This document shows, piece after piece, positions 12,753 through 24,965 of a DNA stretch of 64,000 bases. The notes below the pieces were generated by a model, which ran no database searches, had not been told where the DNA came from, and worked only from the letters and a program-made list of their open reading frames with translations. This DNA is from Megamerina dolium (Eukaryota > Arthropoda > Insecta > Diptera > Megamerinidae): contig OY978525.1 of assembly GCA_963854835.1 (NCBI GenBank), positions 115,333,018 through 115,397,017 of the forward strand. The letters are read 5' to 3'. Position 1 is the stretch's first letter; every line of letters begins with the position of its first letter. The translations under genes were made by a program, and so were the position numbers.

Positions 12753-13973
12753 CAAGTGTAGTAAAAAGAAATCCATTATTTTTCCAATATATGGCTTTAC
12801 TAATCTGTATCTCGCGTTGTATAAGTGCGATCTGGTTACGGTAGATGGCATTAGAAAGATAGGATTTCGTACTAAATAAACTTTTCAGGCAGTTTTGTGA
12901 TTGCTTGACTCAGTATTGTTTGAGCACGCGTCAAAGATGGACACCAGTAAAGAGCAAATACGCCATATTTTACAGTTTTTCTTCGATAGAGGCGCAAACG
13001 CAAGTCAGACGGTTGAAAATGTGAATAGTGTTTATGGTCGTTCTAATACTGTAACAGCCAATCACGTGCAATTTTGGTTTCGTCGATTGCGTTCCGGTAA
13101 TTTTGATGTCAAAGATGCATCACGCTCTGGAAGGCCAATTGTCGAAAATATCGATAAAGTAATGGAAATCGTCGAGTCTGACCATCATGTAAACGCTGTT
13201 TTTATTGCCCAGGAGCTAAACATTGCACAAAAAAACCGTTTGGAACCATTTAAATAAGGCTGGATATAAAGAAAAGCTCGATGTATAGGTGCCACAAGAG
13301 TTAACGCAAAAAAAAACCTCATGTTCCGAATTTCCATCTGCTAATCACTGCTGAATCGCAACAAAATCGATTCATTTCTGAAGCGGATGGTTACTGGTGA
13401 TGAAAATTGGGTCACTTACGAAAACGTCAAGCGTAAACGGTTGTGGTCGATTCGTGGTGAGCCGGCGCAAACGGTGGCCAAGCCAGGATTGACGTTCGGG
13501 AAGGTTTTGCTATGTGTTTGGTGGAATTGGCAGGGAATCATCTACTATGAGCTGCTCCCCTACAACCAAACTCTTAATTCGGACCTGTACTGTCAACAAT
13601 TGAACCGTCTGAAGGAAGTAATCGCCCAGCCTTGGCGAATAGGAGAGGAATTCCATCAGGACAACGCCAGGCCACACACATCGATAGTGACTCGCCAGAG
13701 TGACTCCGGGAGCTTGGTTGGAAGGTTCTTATGCATCCACCTTATAGTCCGGATCTGGCACCAAGTGAATACGATCTATTCCTGTGTATGGCGAATGATT
13801 TTGCTGGTGAAAAATTAGCCTCAAGAGAAAGAAGCTTGTGAAAATCGACTGTCCCAGTTTTTTGCCAATAGGGTCGAGGGTTTCTAGTGAGAGTGGCATT
13901 ATGAAATTCTAACTATGCTAAATAAAACTTTCAATTTAATGCAAAAATAATGGATTCCTTTTTACTAGACCTT
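12753..13973 (+). mobile_element. mariner element, mellifera-like, copy 1
   Basis: About 1.22 kb bounded by inverted ends: aagtgtagtaaaaagaaatc on the left and gatt(c/t)ctttttactagacc-type sequence on the right, next to TA dinucleotides. A second copy with the same ends is at 44968-46189. The coding part is related throughout to mariner transposases with the DD34D catalytic core, and the N-terminus MDTSKEQIRHILQFFFD suits the mellifera-like group. Subfamily assignment is from memory. Confidence 0.85.
12937..13860 (+). pseudogene. mariner transposase pseudogene, copy 1
   Basis: The start is ATG 12937 (MDTSKEQIRH); the in-frame ATG 12901 is outside the family protein. The helix-turn-helix region (HVQFWFRRLRSGNFDVKDAS) is intact. 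A frameshift in the A-run near 13235, a W-to-stop (LDV*VPQ) near 13288 and another A-run shift near 13310 break it. The catalytic block continues with MVTGDENW (first Asp) and FHQDNARPH (second Asp). After a third disruption near 13695 the frame reads PPYSPDLAPSEYDLF: the third catalytic Asp is Glu here. It is inactive. Confidence 0.85.
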
Positions 13974-15179
13974 ATACTATACATACACATGCATATAAAG
14001 GTATAAATATACACTTGCACACATGTATATTAGGGTGGGTGTTGAGCTATGCTAAGTGGTTATATCAATCATTGTTAATGCAGTGTAAAAATTGTTACAT
14101 ATGTATACACACACACACATAAACAAACGGCATAAGAGAATCTATAAAGATGCCAAATATGTAACAATGCAAAGAAATGCAAATAAATACGTACATAATT
14201 CCATGTAACACTTACAGAATAAGCGAACAGTTGCAAAAGCAAGCAATTCTACACCTAAATAAGTATGCATGTATGTGTATAGTATATATATGTGACAGCA
14301 GTAATAGCAATGTGAAGAAGGTCGCTGTGGTAGTGTTAGTATCTCCTACCTACGTATGTGAGTTGGATTTACAAGAAATAAACATTTATTTTCATATCAC
14401 ACAATTTATAAAATTATTCACGCAATAAATTTGAACAAAATCATAAATATCCAACAGACTTGGATATGTATGTATGTATGTGTATATCTTCTTCCTTTTG
14501 AAATATGCATATACTCGTATATAGAGCAGTTGTATCTTAACTAAAGCGGAAATGGAAAATTGTGAACTTTTGGTTTCTGTATACTCTATGTGGCATTTCT
14601 GTGGCATTTCTTATGTGTATGAATATACGTAAGTACTACATACGAGTATACATACATACAATATAAATTGTATGTGGCACAATAGCACAATATACCATTA
14701 GTAAGATGAGAAACATGAGCCATGACAAATATTGTATATGTACATATATTACATATTTATGGGTACTAACAACGAACGAATCTCCTTTTCATTCCTTAGA
14801 AGAATTATACTCTTATAGGCGCTCTTATTTACAGAAAAATTTCATGTTGTTGCTTATTGCATTTTCTTCTATGTATTTTATAACATTGCTTTCCTTTGAG
14901 ATATTTTTCATATTTATGAAAGAAATACTCTACAAGTAAGCTAATGATGAAATCTGTGCCTTAAAAGTTTCAGGAATTCAGGAATCTACTAGTTTATTTA
15001 AAACATTGTAGTACCTATGATCACTATATGACCAATTATTACTCTGATATTTCAGGTAACTATGTTGTTATCTTTCTTCTCTGAAATATTAAAAATTCAT
15101 TATAAAAAAATTGTATTCTAATGTCTAAATTTATTGACGTCAGAAAGACGATGCACTCTAGAAAATAATTATACAATAT

Positions 15180-15990
15180 GAATCTTCGATGAATCCAAAA
15201 TTCCTGATCGAATAGACAAATACACTGCCGACGATATTAATGCAATAGGCATCAACTCGCGAGCAGTCAGTGCAGCATTCTCTGAATTGGAACGAGAGTC
15301 ACGTCGAATGGGTCTTACAGTGAACGAGGGCAAGACAAAGTACCTAGTGTTTAAAAACAAAGAGTCCCGGTGTCTTAGACACTTAGATTTCGTCTATCTT
15401 GGAACCAGCATCAACAACTGTGTAATGACATTAGCCTGGAGATCATGCGTAGGATAACTCTGGCTAACAGGTGTTGCTTTGGGCTAAGTAAGCAATTTAG
15501 TAGTCGAGCGCTCTCTCGAAAATCGAAAATCATACTATACAAGTCCCTCATTATTTCTGTTCTAACATATGGCGCAAAAGCCTGGACAATTTCCACCACG
15601 GATGAGAGGGTGCTTGGAGTTTTCACAAGAAAAATTCTGCGCAGGATCTTCGAACCTATTTGCGTTAATGGCGAGTACAACGATGAGCTGTACACTGATA
15701 TAGACATAGTCAAGCGAATCTAAATCCAGCGGCTGCACTGGCTAGGTCATGTCGACCGAATGAAAGAAGACGCTCTAGCGAAAAGGGTATTTAAATGGGC
15801 ACCCCTTGAAGGACGCATAAGAAGAGACCAAATCTCCGTTGTAAGGACCAAGTGTTGGGTAACCTGGCGGCGCTTGGAATATCCCATTGGAATGAAAAAG
15901 CAAAGAACAGAGAAGACTGGTGTCGCATTATATGTTCGGCCTAAATCGATCATCGGTTGATATGGCCACATAAGAAGAAGAAGAAGAAAA
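15180..15990 (+). pseudogene. LINE fragment: reverse transcriptase C-terminus, AAG tail
   Basis: The first part reads LERESRRMGLTVNEGKTKYL then DFVYLGTSINN. After a frame change comes MRRITLANRCCFGLSKQF, LYKSLIISVLTYGAKAWTI, DERVLGVFTRKILRRIF and RLHWLGHVDRMKEDA. This is the palm end and thumb of a non-LTR reverse transcriptase. Conserved YxDD sequence is upstream and missing. The copy ends in tatggccacataagaagaag, a short AAG repeat. It is the same family as 36898-37476. Confidence 0.85.
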
Positions 15991-16736
15991 AAAGTAAACA
16001 TCAATTTCCGAAATTCTCGGCTCGTCATCGTTCACTTGAACATCCATCCATGATTTCTTTCCGAAGGATTTAAAAATCACGCAATTTATGACACAGTTCA
16101 AAAAAGTGATGCCACAATATTTTTACCCTTGCCATGTGGGTAATAGATAGAAGAGATTCTTTCCAAATATTCTGAAATAGAAGCTTCGTCAAGGCCTAAA
16201 TTATTTATTTTTATTTCATATGAAAGTATCACTGATACAATTTATTTTAAAGCACGACGTAATTCAAATATCTTCCTCAGGACTTGACATAGCCAAATAA
16301 AAAAAGTTTAAAGTCTCAAAAGAAACTTTCGTGAACGACAAGTAGATTTAGGTGTTAGATGTATCACTTATGGTAGGTAAACTATGCTTGAGTTCATAAT
16401 TAAATCGATGTAGACGATTTTAGAGGTCAACAGAATAGTCAAACTAGTCCAACTTCACTATGATCTTCATCCCGCTTAACTAGATAACATAAAACTCTTG
16501 AGCTCCTAGAGAGATTAGAAGAATATGTAAAGCAATGAGCTTCAATTAATGTTGCAGTGTAAAATCTTGAAAGAAAAATGGCTATTTTTGTAAATCCTGA
16601 AACTTTTAAAGCACCCTATAACAGCTTTGTATTTCTAGATATACATAACATATAATTGTTTACCTATGTATGTTATATACAGCAAAAAATCATAATAATC
16701 ATTTATTGGTTCATACAAATATATTGTAGTATATTC

Positions 16737-16738
16737 TG

Positions 16739-16769
<31 letters not shown>

Positions 16770-16770
16770 A
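16737..16770. repeat. (AAT)n microsatellite
   Basis: About ten AAT units followed by interrupted AAT/AAAT repeats to 16795. Confidence 0.9.
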
Positions 16771-17576
16771 AATAATAAAAATAATAATCATATTGTAATT
16801 TTGAAGGCGTGTAACATGCTACCGGCAATATCATATAATATTACAGCGCTAGTAACAATGTTAATAAAAATGTTGATTCCTCTAGTCGAGAGCAGCATTC
16901 ATATCATGAATGAATAATAGATAATTGGCTTGATATTGTATTTGAAATTTTCTTCGAAAGCTCAAGGCTAAATTTGAAATTATTATGATTTCATCCCCCA
17001 CATTTATGTTATATAGGAAATTGCACTAGTCATTTATATAAATTATATTAAGCTAAGCATGTCAACATTTAATCTTCAAATGTTTATGTAGCATATTGTG
17101 ATATTTGTGTTGCTATGGCAATGCTTTAAAATTGAATCAATATTTTGGTTGCAGTTAGCTTATGAATTAAAAATATTCTTAAAATATTTAGATTAATTCG
17201 CGATGAGAAGGAAAAAACGAAAAACTTTGTAAGCAAATATATTCGCAATGATATATTCGATCGTCCGAAAATGGAGCTTTCTAATAAAAAAAAAAATAGC
17301 GCCACCAACTGAATGCCGAATGCTCTAATTTGTCACATGTCTCATGTTACATATGGACATCATGTAACAAATCAGTTTCTCATGATAGCGATGACTGCGA
17401 TATGATGTCCCAAGTGCCGAACCATTACCATCGAAGAGAGCTGGAGATATATTTATGAACAAATTATAAAAGATTGCATAAAAAGTTGCATATTTCAAGG
17501 AGACATATTTGTTTTTTATTTTCTGTGGACTTTTACATTCCTTGTATATAGATTTTGTCTAAGAATACCCCTGGCA

Positions 17577-18325
17577 AAATTTTCCAGCGAATTCGAAAAG
17601 TTTTCTAGACCATTTTAACCCTCTAGGTACCTCCTAAATGCCATTTTCTTCAGACTTTCCAAAAAAGGGGTCAAAACGACTCTTTCGTGAGAGATCTAAT
17701 GGGTTAAAATGTTATAAAAATATTCTCCATAAAATTTTACTATATGTACCCAAACAACATATTTCGCTCCGATATGAATTTAAACTATTTTTTCTCACTT
17801 ATTCTAAAAGCAAAAAAAAAAAAAAAAAGATATGTGGCACTAGGAAACTCCGAAGGGCTCTTTGACCAAGTTTCTCTTCCACTTCTGATGTGCGTGTTAA
17901 ATTTTGGATAGTATTAGAAGGGATCTACTTATTTTAGCCGGTTCCGAATGTCAGAGCTCTTGCGACCTCACTTTTTCTGAACTCTTTCACATAGTTCTTT
18001 CAGAAGTTCTCCCATGGCAAATTATTACTGCCGAAAGAATGCCGACAGGTGTGTACCGTTCGAAAGAAAAATTTTTTCTATATTAAATTTGTTATGCTTC
18101 AGCCGGGGGTTGAACTCACGACCTACAGATCAGAAGGCCAACACTGAGACCAATAATATACGACATCCAAAAATTATAAAAGCAGTCATGCAAAAAATTG
18201 CAAATTTAATATGAAAATAAAACAAAAATTGGCCCGAGAATGTAAAAAGTTTTGGGTCTAGGTCTTTCGTTTTAATGTGAAATCATTCGGCCCCCCGACA
18301 ATGACCCTCAAATTGTGTCACAGTG
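17577..18325. repeat. foldback-repeat copy interrupted by a SINE
   Basis: The left part (17577-17800) matches the foldback family. It has ctagaccattttaaccctct on the left arm (from 17605) and an inverted partner gatctaatgggttaaaatg (from about 17693). The right part (about 18285-18325) matches the distal part of the copy at 1-1200: both contain gacaatgaccctcaaattgtg. Between them sits a SINE on the minus strand. I infer that the SINE inserted into a pre-existing copy. Confidence 0.5.
17800..18170 (-). mobile_element. tRNA-derived SINE, tail A
   Basis: On the minus strand the head reads ggccttctgatctgtaggtc then gtgagttcaacccccggctg, where gttcaaccc fits the RNA polymerase III box B. Box A is mostly lost. 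The body (ttcggaaccggctaaaataa, tccaaaatttaacacgcaca) is shared with copies at 21054, 29565 and 36797. The 3' end (agcccttcggagtttcctag, tgccacatat) runs into a long T tract (A run at 17810-17828 on the plus strand). Confidence 0.75.
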
Positions 18326-19941
18326 TAATGTAATGCATTTACTCCGTCATAAACTAGGATTAGTTGTATGAGCATTTGTGGTGATGAGTGGAAGGACAAT
18401 TCAACCCACTAGCGTTCCGTTTTGCAGGTAAAACAGAAGCTGCAAATATCTCAAAATGACAATACTTGGAGGCTCATTTGGCAAAATTGATGCATGGTGC
18501 ATCGAAAGCAAAATATTCTTCATAAATAAAGCTGAAGAAATGTACATTAACGGATTAAACATATTTAAAAGTCTTTGAACAAAATATACATTGCTGAAGG
18601 AGGATTAAAATAATGTTGCATAAAGAATGGATGTAGAATAAAATATGAATAAAACAGAGTTTTTATTTCTTATGCCGCAGACTTTTTCGAAGACCTAAAA
18701 AGCGTGGAAGAAATTAGGTATTGCGACCTATTAGGTGGCCAAGGAAAGAGGTAATCGGAGGCTTGAACTTAGGTGCAGTCGAAACTTTCTCAAATTAAAA
18801 AAAAAATAATAATTAAAACGACAAATTGTGATGTGAAACACAATATTGAACATTTGATTTTAAGGACTTTCACATATGACCCAATCAATAACTCTTAATC
18901 TCTTAAAAAATTTATTGTTAAAATCCCAAATAAATTTCTATCTGACGTCCATTGGAACATTTGGTCAAAGTTCAATTTAATATTGTACCTTCGTACTTAC
19001 AAATTCCATTTAGTATTAGTAAATTAACTCCTTTTACTAATATTTTTGTTGGATAAAGTTTATGTTCATTTAGATTTGCACCAGCAAGTATATAATAAAG
19101 GTTGCAACCTAAATATGTATTTTAATACCTTTTACTCAGTAGTGTGGTAAATGTATTATGTAATTTAAAAATTCTATCTTTTTCTTACTTAGAAATTTAT
19201 CCATTTTTCATTTCGTATTTTTTCCAATTTTTTTTTTTTTACCATATTTGCATTTTTGGCAACAAACTACTCCTGCAACCACTACTTATAAACGTAAAAG
19301 TATATACTAATATTTAGGTCAATTGCTATGCAGTGAATAGTCGGTTGGTTAGTGCAACAGAGAGTAGTAATTTTCCTTCTCTTTATTTTGCAATTTTTTT
19401 CTATTTTATATGTGGAGCATTGCACTCGGTACATATCAACATTTTTGCCAACTGTGCAAATATTGATTCAAATTATTTCTTGGCATAAATCAGACCCATA
19501 ACCTTTTTTTTTTTTGCATGGCAAGAAGATTGCACAACGAAAAAATGAAGAAAAAGCAAACGCACCCACAAAAAATGCATTTTCGTTTACAATTTATGCC
19601 ACTTATGGCACATGATGCATTTCCTTTACCTGTACTAAATTATGAATAGAATGGCAGGATACAAAACGAAATGAACAGGTGGATGAGATGAGATGGTATA
19701 CTTATAACGTTTTCATAGAAAATAAAAATGCTAAAAATAGGTCAAAATAAATTTCCATGATGTTGACATTTTATATGGCAAATATACAAATTTATATGCA
19801 AATTATATTTGCATTGCTGTGGTGAGCAAGTATTTTATCTCATACCCAACCTTTATAATCGTAGATAACCAATTTAATATTAAATATATTATAGTTTAAT
19901 TTCGTGTAATTGAATATAAAGTTTTCAGTTACTTTACTTAC

Positions 19942-20112
19942 CTTGCCACTTAATACTGCACGTGCTGCTGAAATTTCACTTGGTGGCACTGTACCAGATT
20001 CGGTGCCCAATGTTTTGATTACATTCGATAAACCGGATGGCACCGATAGACCATGTGAATTTTCTGCTCGCACCAAAAACACATACGATGTTGCTGGCTT
20101 CAAATTGGATAT
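19942..20112 (-). CDS. robo1: robo1-like exon: end of FN3-1 and linker to FN3-2
   Basis: Last visible exon, 171 nt (57 codons), phase 0 at both ends. Acceptor tatttgtttgcag and donor gtaagtaaag bound it. It reads ISNLKPATSYVFLVRAENSH, GLSVPSGLSNVIKTLGTESG and TVPPSEISAARAVLSGK. The first half is strands E to G of FN3-1 (LKPATSYVFLVRAEN is the classical FN3 F-strand motif). The second half is the variable linker to FN3-2. The next exon, FN3-2, is not seen in the remaining 19.9 kb, so this intron extends past the left edge. The minus-strand frame runs on past the donor for some codons, but that tail is intronic. Confidence 0.93.
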
Positions 20113-21053
20113 CTGCAAACAAATACAATATAAGAATAAATTATAGAGAAAAATGTGCCAAAAATTATATATACATATCGTAGGTACGAGTATGTGAATA
20201 ATGGACCAAAAAAAAAATAAAATTCAATTGAAAATAGAAAATTCAATTTTAATTGTATCCCTCGGGAGAGAGTAAATGCAATAAAAGCATGTAGAGCTGT
20301 AGAGTATAAAGTTTTGGTTAGAAAATTTTTCCAATTAACGCCAAAAAATTTGTGTAATAACAAGCACATATAGTAAAGAAAAAAAAAATTTAATGCAAAG
20401 GGAAATCTAAGGAGATACAGTGTTGGAAAAAAAAAAATTGCAATATTGATAAATATTTTATGTTTGGTAAATATTTCAGTGGTTGTAAATGTAAATAATA
20501 AATTCATCGATGAAAATAATCTTGTTTTAATCAAGATCTTCATTTTTGCTAGATCAACAAAGTATTTTTGCTATTTTAATATCTGTCATTCATAGTTTAG
20601 AATTTGGGCTCTGATTTGCGTCATTCTTTTACAAATCGTACAGATTTTGCAAAAAATAAAATTTGACATTTTGAAATCGGCCGATATTTGTTAAATTTTC
20701 TTTAAGTAAAATAAGTTTACCGGATTTCTCCCGGAAAAAAATTTTTTTAACGGAATACCGTTAGGTCAAAGTTTTAAAAAATGTCAAAAAAAGTTTTGTC
20801 AATTTCTATGTTACTTAAATCGTAATATCTCGAGTTCTACTAGTCCGATTTAATTCGTTTTTTAGTTGTTTGATAGATAATCTCACATGCTTTAATTCTT
20901 TTATATATCATAATTTTTTACGATTTAAATTAATATATAAAAAACTGAATGAATTTTTCAAACGGCCTTTTCATGACCGTCCCCAGGGCTAAATGACCAA
21001 TTAATAGCACCAATGAACGCGCCACATATTTTTACAAAATTCTCAAAACTATG

Positions 21054-21420
21054 AGTGGGTGCCGTAGCTCAGTGGTTAGTGCGTTGACCTTCATTCCCCG
21101 GCTGAAGCATAATAAAATTTAATATCGAGATGATTTTTCTTTCGAACAGTATCCACTTGCTGGCAAGAATTAGCAATTTCTCCGGCAGTAACAATCTGCC
21201 AAAAATGCTTTTAAAAGAGCTCTGTAACAAAACTAAGTTAAAGTGATGTCCCAAGGGTTCTGCCGTTCGGAACCGGTTTATATAAGTAGGTCTCTTCTAA
21301 TGCTGTCCAAATTTAACACGCAAACAGTTTTGGAAGTGAAGCTCGGTGGTATCACAATGGGCCTTTCTGGCCTACGTGTGTCCTCTCAGAGAGAGGGCAG
21401 CTACATAACATAACCTAATC
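21054..21420 (+). mobile_element. tRNA-derived SINE, tail B
   Basis: The head gtgccgtagctcagtggtta is an excellent box A (tagctcagtgg). The D-loop-like start is followed by gtgcgttgacctt and a small deletion that removes most of box B before ccccggctgaagcataa. The body matches the other copies (aagttaaagtgatgtccca, ctgccgttcggaaccggttt, tccaaatttaacacgcaaac). The 3' part is different: cacaatgggcctttctggcc, tctcagagagagggcagc, ending cataacctaatctaacc. It shares this tail with 10830-11010. Confidence 0.75.
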
Positions 21421-21739
21421 TAACCATGGGTTGGTGTTTCTTAGATTTTATATAAATTTTTGATTATATACGTGTATGGTCAAATTTGCTATAGATTTTA
21501 TGTAAGTAATGACCACTGATTTTTGTAACTCGATGAAACTGCAATTAAATAAATCCTGCATTACAATTTTCCCTTCAATCGAAGAATGAGATAATGGTAA
21601 AACAGATTGAACCGACAGGGATAGCATCTATTCAGATAGATCTAACGAGATGAGCAAGTGGGAAAGGGTGTGTATTTTGAGGAGTTGGTCACCCATTTAT
21701 CCTTCCGCTTACCGGGTCATTGCAGTGTATTAGCTACTA

Positions 21740-22336
21740 GGAAAGCCCTCGTAATTGTTACGAGCTGTGTTCTAGCAAGAAATGAAATCTATATTTGCTA
21801 GGATAGCCAAAGGGCATTGACATCACTAGAAGCAGTAAGGCATTCGTCAACGACAATGATTGAATGTCACGAGTTACTATCGAGTTTGCGCAATATTTCA
21901 TCATGAATTTCCTTTGAGAACCCGGCATGGAAATATCGAGTGTAACTGTAGCGCGGATGAACTCCAGCCGAATAGAGTTTTGCTGCCGATGCCATTTTGA
22001 ATTTGTAAATGGTTAATAGACAGGTACACCATCGGTGTTGCTCACACACATTGGCGTCAGACTCTAACTTGTCTAACCAGTAGGCTAATTTGGTCGAAAT
22101 GGAGCTTAAGTCGGACTAAGCTATTGTTAAAATTCAATAGGCTGGATACTAAAAGAACAATCGAAGTTCTAATAGGTCATTGTCTTATTGGAGGGAATGC
22201 TAGTAGACTAGGGGCACCGCATTGTAATTATTATAGGAGCTGTCAAGAAGAAAAGGAAGAAACTATAGAACATCTTTTGTGCGGGTGCTTGACTCTGTGT
22301 AGAAGATGGTTTAGCGTGTTAAAGAATCTTCGATAA
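21740..22336 (+). pseudogene. LINE fragment: RNase H end and C-terminal Cys motif
   Basis: Near 21785-21900 the plus strand reads EIYIC*DSQRALTSLEAVRH then SSTTMIECHELLSSLR, the DSQ region of a retrotransposon RNase H with a stop inside. From 22124 it reads LKFNRLDTKRTIEVLIGHCL, then CNYYRSCQEEKEETIEHLL and CGCLTLCRRW, the C-terminal Cys/His motif. The overall order matches the LINE pieces at 9330 and 31369. It is 5'-truncated and has many breaks. Confidence 0.75.
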
Positions 22337-23891
22337 AAATGTGAACATTTGAAAACCTTTAAAAGGATTTTTTGCTATATTAATCTAATAATAATTATTC
22401 CCATCTGACGTAAGAGTTTTATACCAGCCATATATTGATTATTGCACAATGCTATATGAATCAGTTTGGAGTACACTATCGATAAATTATCAATTCTATT
22501 ATCCAGGTTTTACTAAAACCATTAATTTTGAAAACTTTTCATTCTTTTTACTATTTATTATCCTGCAATATTTTCTCACCTTATTGTACGAATGTAATTT
22601 AAGGTTGCTATTTCTAAAATCCGTTTTTTTTTTCTATTTTGCTGAATATTTTTATATATTCCTACAATGCAGCACATTATTAGGACCAGTAATAGTAACA
22701 TAAACTCACTTATATCATATGTGCAGTAGTGAAATTGTGTACCTTACATAGTTAACTCATGCTTATGGCCATCCAACTAAGTAGTTATGGTATGTTCATA
22801 CGATTTTACATACGAATATGTATGTAAACATATGACAACGATAAAGTTTTGCAATATTTTTTCTCTTTTTGTTTTTTGTTTTTTGTTTTTGTGAAAGTTT
22901 TGTTTCATCAACATGTTGTAATTGTTGTTGTTGTATCAGAGTTGTATATATGCGCATGAGTGTGTGAGTAAAAAATATGCAAATATTTGCAATTTAAGCG
23001 GATTTAATATTTTTAGTCGAATTTTTTGTTTGTTTTTACTCTACTATATTTGCTGTGTGTTGAAAATTTTATGTTAAATAGAAAGTTGAAAAAAAATAAT
23101 AGAAATTAAAAGTATAAAGATAGAAAAATAAATATCCATTAAAGGTTATATTTTTCTAATGTTTTAATTTTTTTGTTGTTTTGTATTCTTCGCAATTCGT
23201 TGAATTTTGAAAGTTATTTGGCAAAGAAATGCTTCCCTAAGTACTCTTCAAATAAAATAACATTTTTTTTAAGTATTTAGTTGGATAACTTTTGCTTTAA
23301 AACTTCAATTTAATATATTTAAAAAAATTGAGTTATTAAAATATGCAGTGAACGGCTCAAATAGCACCAGAATCGCCTTTATGTCTGACAGCCATTAAAA
23401 ATTTTATCCAAACATTTTCTCTGAGTGAACATACGTCCTAATTCTATCCCTTAGATGGGCTCCCATACATAATGTTCATAATAAATATTTGAAAAATGAA
23501 CAAACTCTTTTTAAATGCAATTATAATTCTAATTGAGCCCAAATATGTCATCGGTAAAAGTTTTAGTGAGAACATCATCAGTTGTAGGTAAATCGGTAGT
23601 AAAATGCAGGTAAAAAATTGGTTTGCGGTTTGGATTGAGTGAAAGGGGCAAAATTTTGAAAAATAAAAATTAGGAGATCTTGACCTCACATTTAACTCCA
23701 GCAGTGTCTTTATGTATATGTGGGCAGGATTTTATAAGGAAGTCCTCCTAAAGAGTAAATAGACAGGTTAGAAGCGAATTGGTCGAAGAACGCCGTACAA
23801 GGTATTTTTCCCAAGCACTCAGACAAGTGAGTGTCCTGATTGACCATATTGAAAAAGTAACTGAGTTTCGGGCAGGGATCATATACATATA

Positions 23892-24779
23892 CGGGGGCTG
23901 TCCCAGAACAACCCGACCTGACATATAGATGGCTGCAGTAATTTGAAAAAATTACTTTGGTGAAAAGTGGTAACTTCTATAAAAGATATGTTTTAAGTTT
24001 CAAGGCGCCACGTTGTCTAGCAATTTTTTTTTTTTTTTGAATCCATCGAAAGTTGACGACCTGAATGAATTTGTAAACATGGAAAAAATTGGTCACCGTT
24101 ACATAATTCAATACTTTCATTTGAAAGGTCTCAGTCCAACGAATATTAAAGCCGAACTAGATTCTATGCTGGAGGTGTCTGCTCCTTAGTTTACGATCAT
24201 AAAAAATTGGGTGGCAGAGTTTAAGCGAGGTTGTACGAGCTGCCAAGACGAACACCGTAGTGGTCAACACATTGAGGTGACCACACGAGAAACGATTAAA
24301 AAAATCCACAAAATGGTATTTGATGATCATCGGCTGAAGGTGCGTGAGCTAGGTGAAATTACAGGCACTTCAAAAAGTGCTATACATCGTATATTGACCG
24401 AAAATTTGAAGATGAAAAGCTGTGTGCAAGATGGGTGCCGCGTTTGCTCACAATGGAACAAAAACAACGTCGTGCAGATGTTTCTATATAGTGTTTGGTG
24501 ATGTTTCACAGTAATAAAGCCAAGCTTTTGCGTCGATTCGTAACCATGGATGAGACATGGGCCCCCCAATTCATACCTGAGACAAAGGAGCAGTCAAAAC
24601 AGTGAACTGAAAGGAGAGAATCGTGTCCAAAGAAGGCGAAGACAGTTCCATCTGCAGATAAGGTTATGGCGACTGGTTTTATGATATGCATGTGGGATAA
24701 TTTTTATGGATTACCTTCAAAAAGGAAAAACTTGTTGTGTTTTCTTTGTTAGGTCGGATAGTTCCTAGTTGTCACCCAA
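23892..24779 (+). mobile_element. mariner, irritans-like, copy 1 (deleted)
   Basis: The left TIR (cgggggctgtcccagaacaa, then cccgacctgacatatagatg) matches the other three copies in this window. The right end (aggtcggatagttcctagtt) is recognisable but eroded. The transposase starts at ATG 24079 (MEKIGHRYIIQYFHLKGLS), has a stop at AP*F, a good helix-turn-helix (TSKSAIHRILTENL), then a frameshift and breaks off soon after the first catalytic block. The last third, including the second and third Asp, is deleted. Confidence 0.85.
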
Positions 24780-24883
24780 CATGGAGGGCATGTGTTTGTC
24801 TATAGTTAATATTGATTTTTATGATATTTATAAAAAATAATTTGACTTCGATACATATGAATATATGTAATTAAATTACATAC

Positions 24884-24965
24884 CGTTATTTGTTGTTCTG
24901 GCACACGATGTGCAGCAGTTACCCAACCAGTTTGTAGATCCGAACTAAAATATTCCACGGTGTAG
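24884..24965 (-). CDS. robo1: robo1-like exon: middle of FN3-1
   Basis: An 82-nt exon with acceptor tgacaacag and donor gtatgt. One base completes the glycine codon of the previous exon. It then reads YTVEYFSSDLQTGWVTAAHR and VPEQQIT, the central strands of the first FN3 domain, with the usual YTVEY strand C and the tryptophan of strand C'. It ends in phase 0. It is too short for an ORF search to define, but the boundaries give a perfect in-frame join both ways. It lies just 3' (in transcript sense) of a cluster of intronic repeats and only about 100 bp from the irritans-like mariner at 23892-24779. Confidence 0.92.

Larger units (their letters stand above)
1..19941 (-). other. robo1 intron downstream of FN3-1 (3' end outside window)
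   Basis: At least 19.9 kb without a recognisable FN3-2 exon. Donor gtaagtaaag starts it. It holds the repeats and mobile elements listed separately. Stretches with nothing recognised include about 1250-2300, 3910-5460, 5800-8120 (apart from a CA repeat at 6578-6620), 11020-12750 (apart from an AC repeat), 13980-15180, 16000-17570 and 18330-19940. Minus-strand translation was scanned for the FN3 patterns expected after the LSGK junction and none appeared. Confidence 0.6.
20113..24883 (-). other. robo1 intron inside FN3-1 (second)
   Basis: A 4771-bp intron with donor gtatgt and acceptor tttgtttgcag. It contains a SINE (21054-21420), a LINE RNase H and Cys-knuckle fragment (21740-22336) and an irritans-like mariner (23892-24779). 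The stretch 20570-21000 holds CG-containing sequence that is unlike its surroundings but matches nothing I know. Confidence 0.75.

Noticed and set aside
1..19941. the next robo exon (FN3-2) in this interval
   Set aside because: I scanned for the expected FN3 motifs after the phase-0 donor and found none. It is probably before base 1.
20100..20543. 147-residue minus-strand open frame
   Set aside because: Low-complexity Phe/Leu/Tyr-rich translation of AT-rich intron. It overlaps the acceptor of a true exon and has no domain.
21060..21115. a genuine tRNA gene
   Set aside because: It has a good box A, but box B and the acceptor-stem partner are missing, and the same head is joined to a shared body in other copies. 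It is a SINE head.
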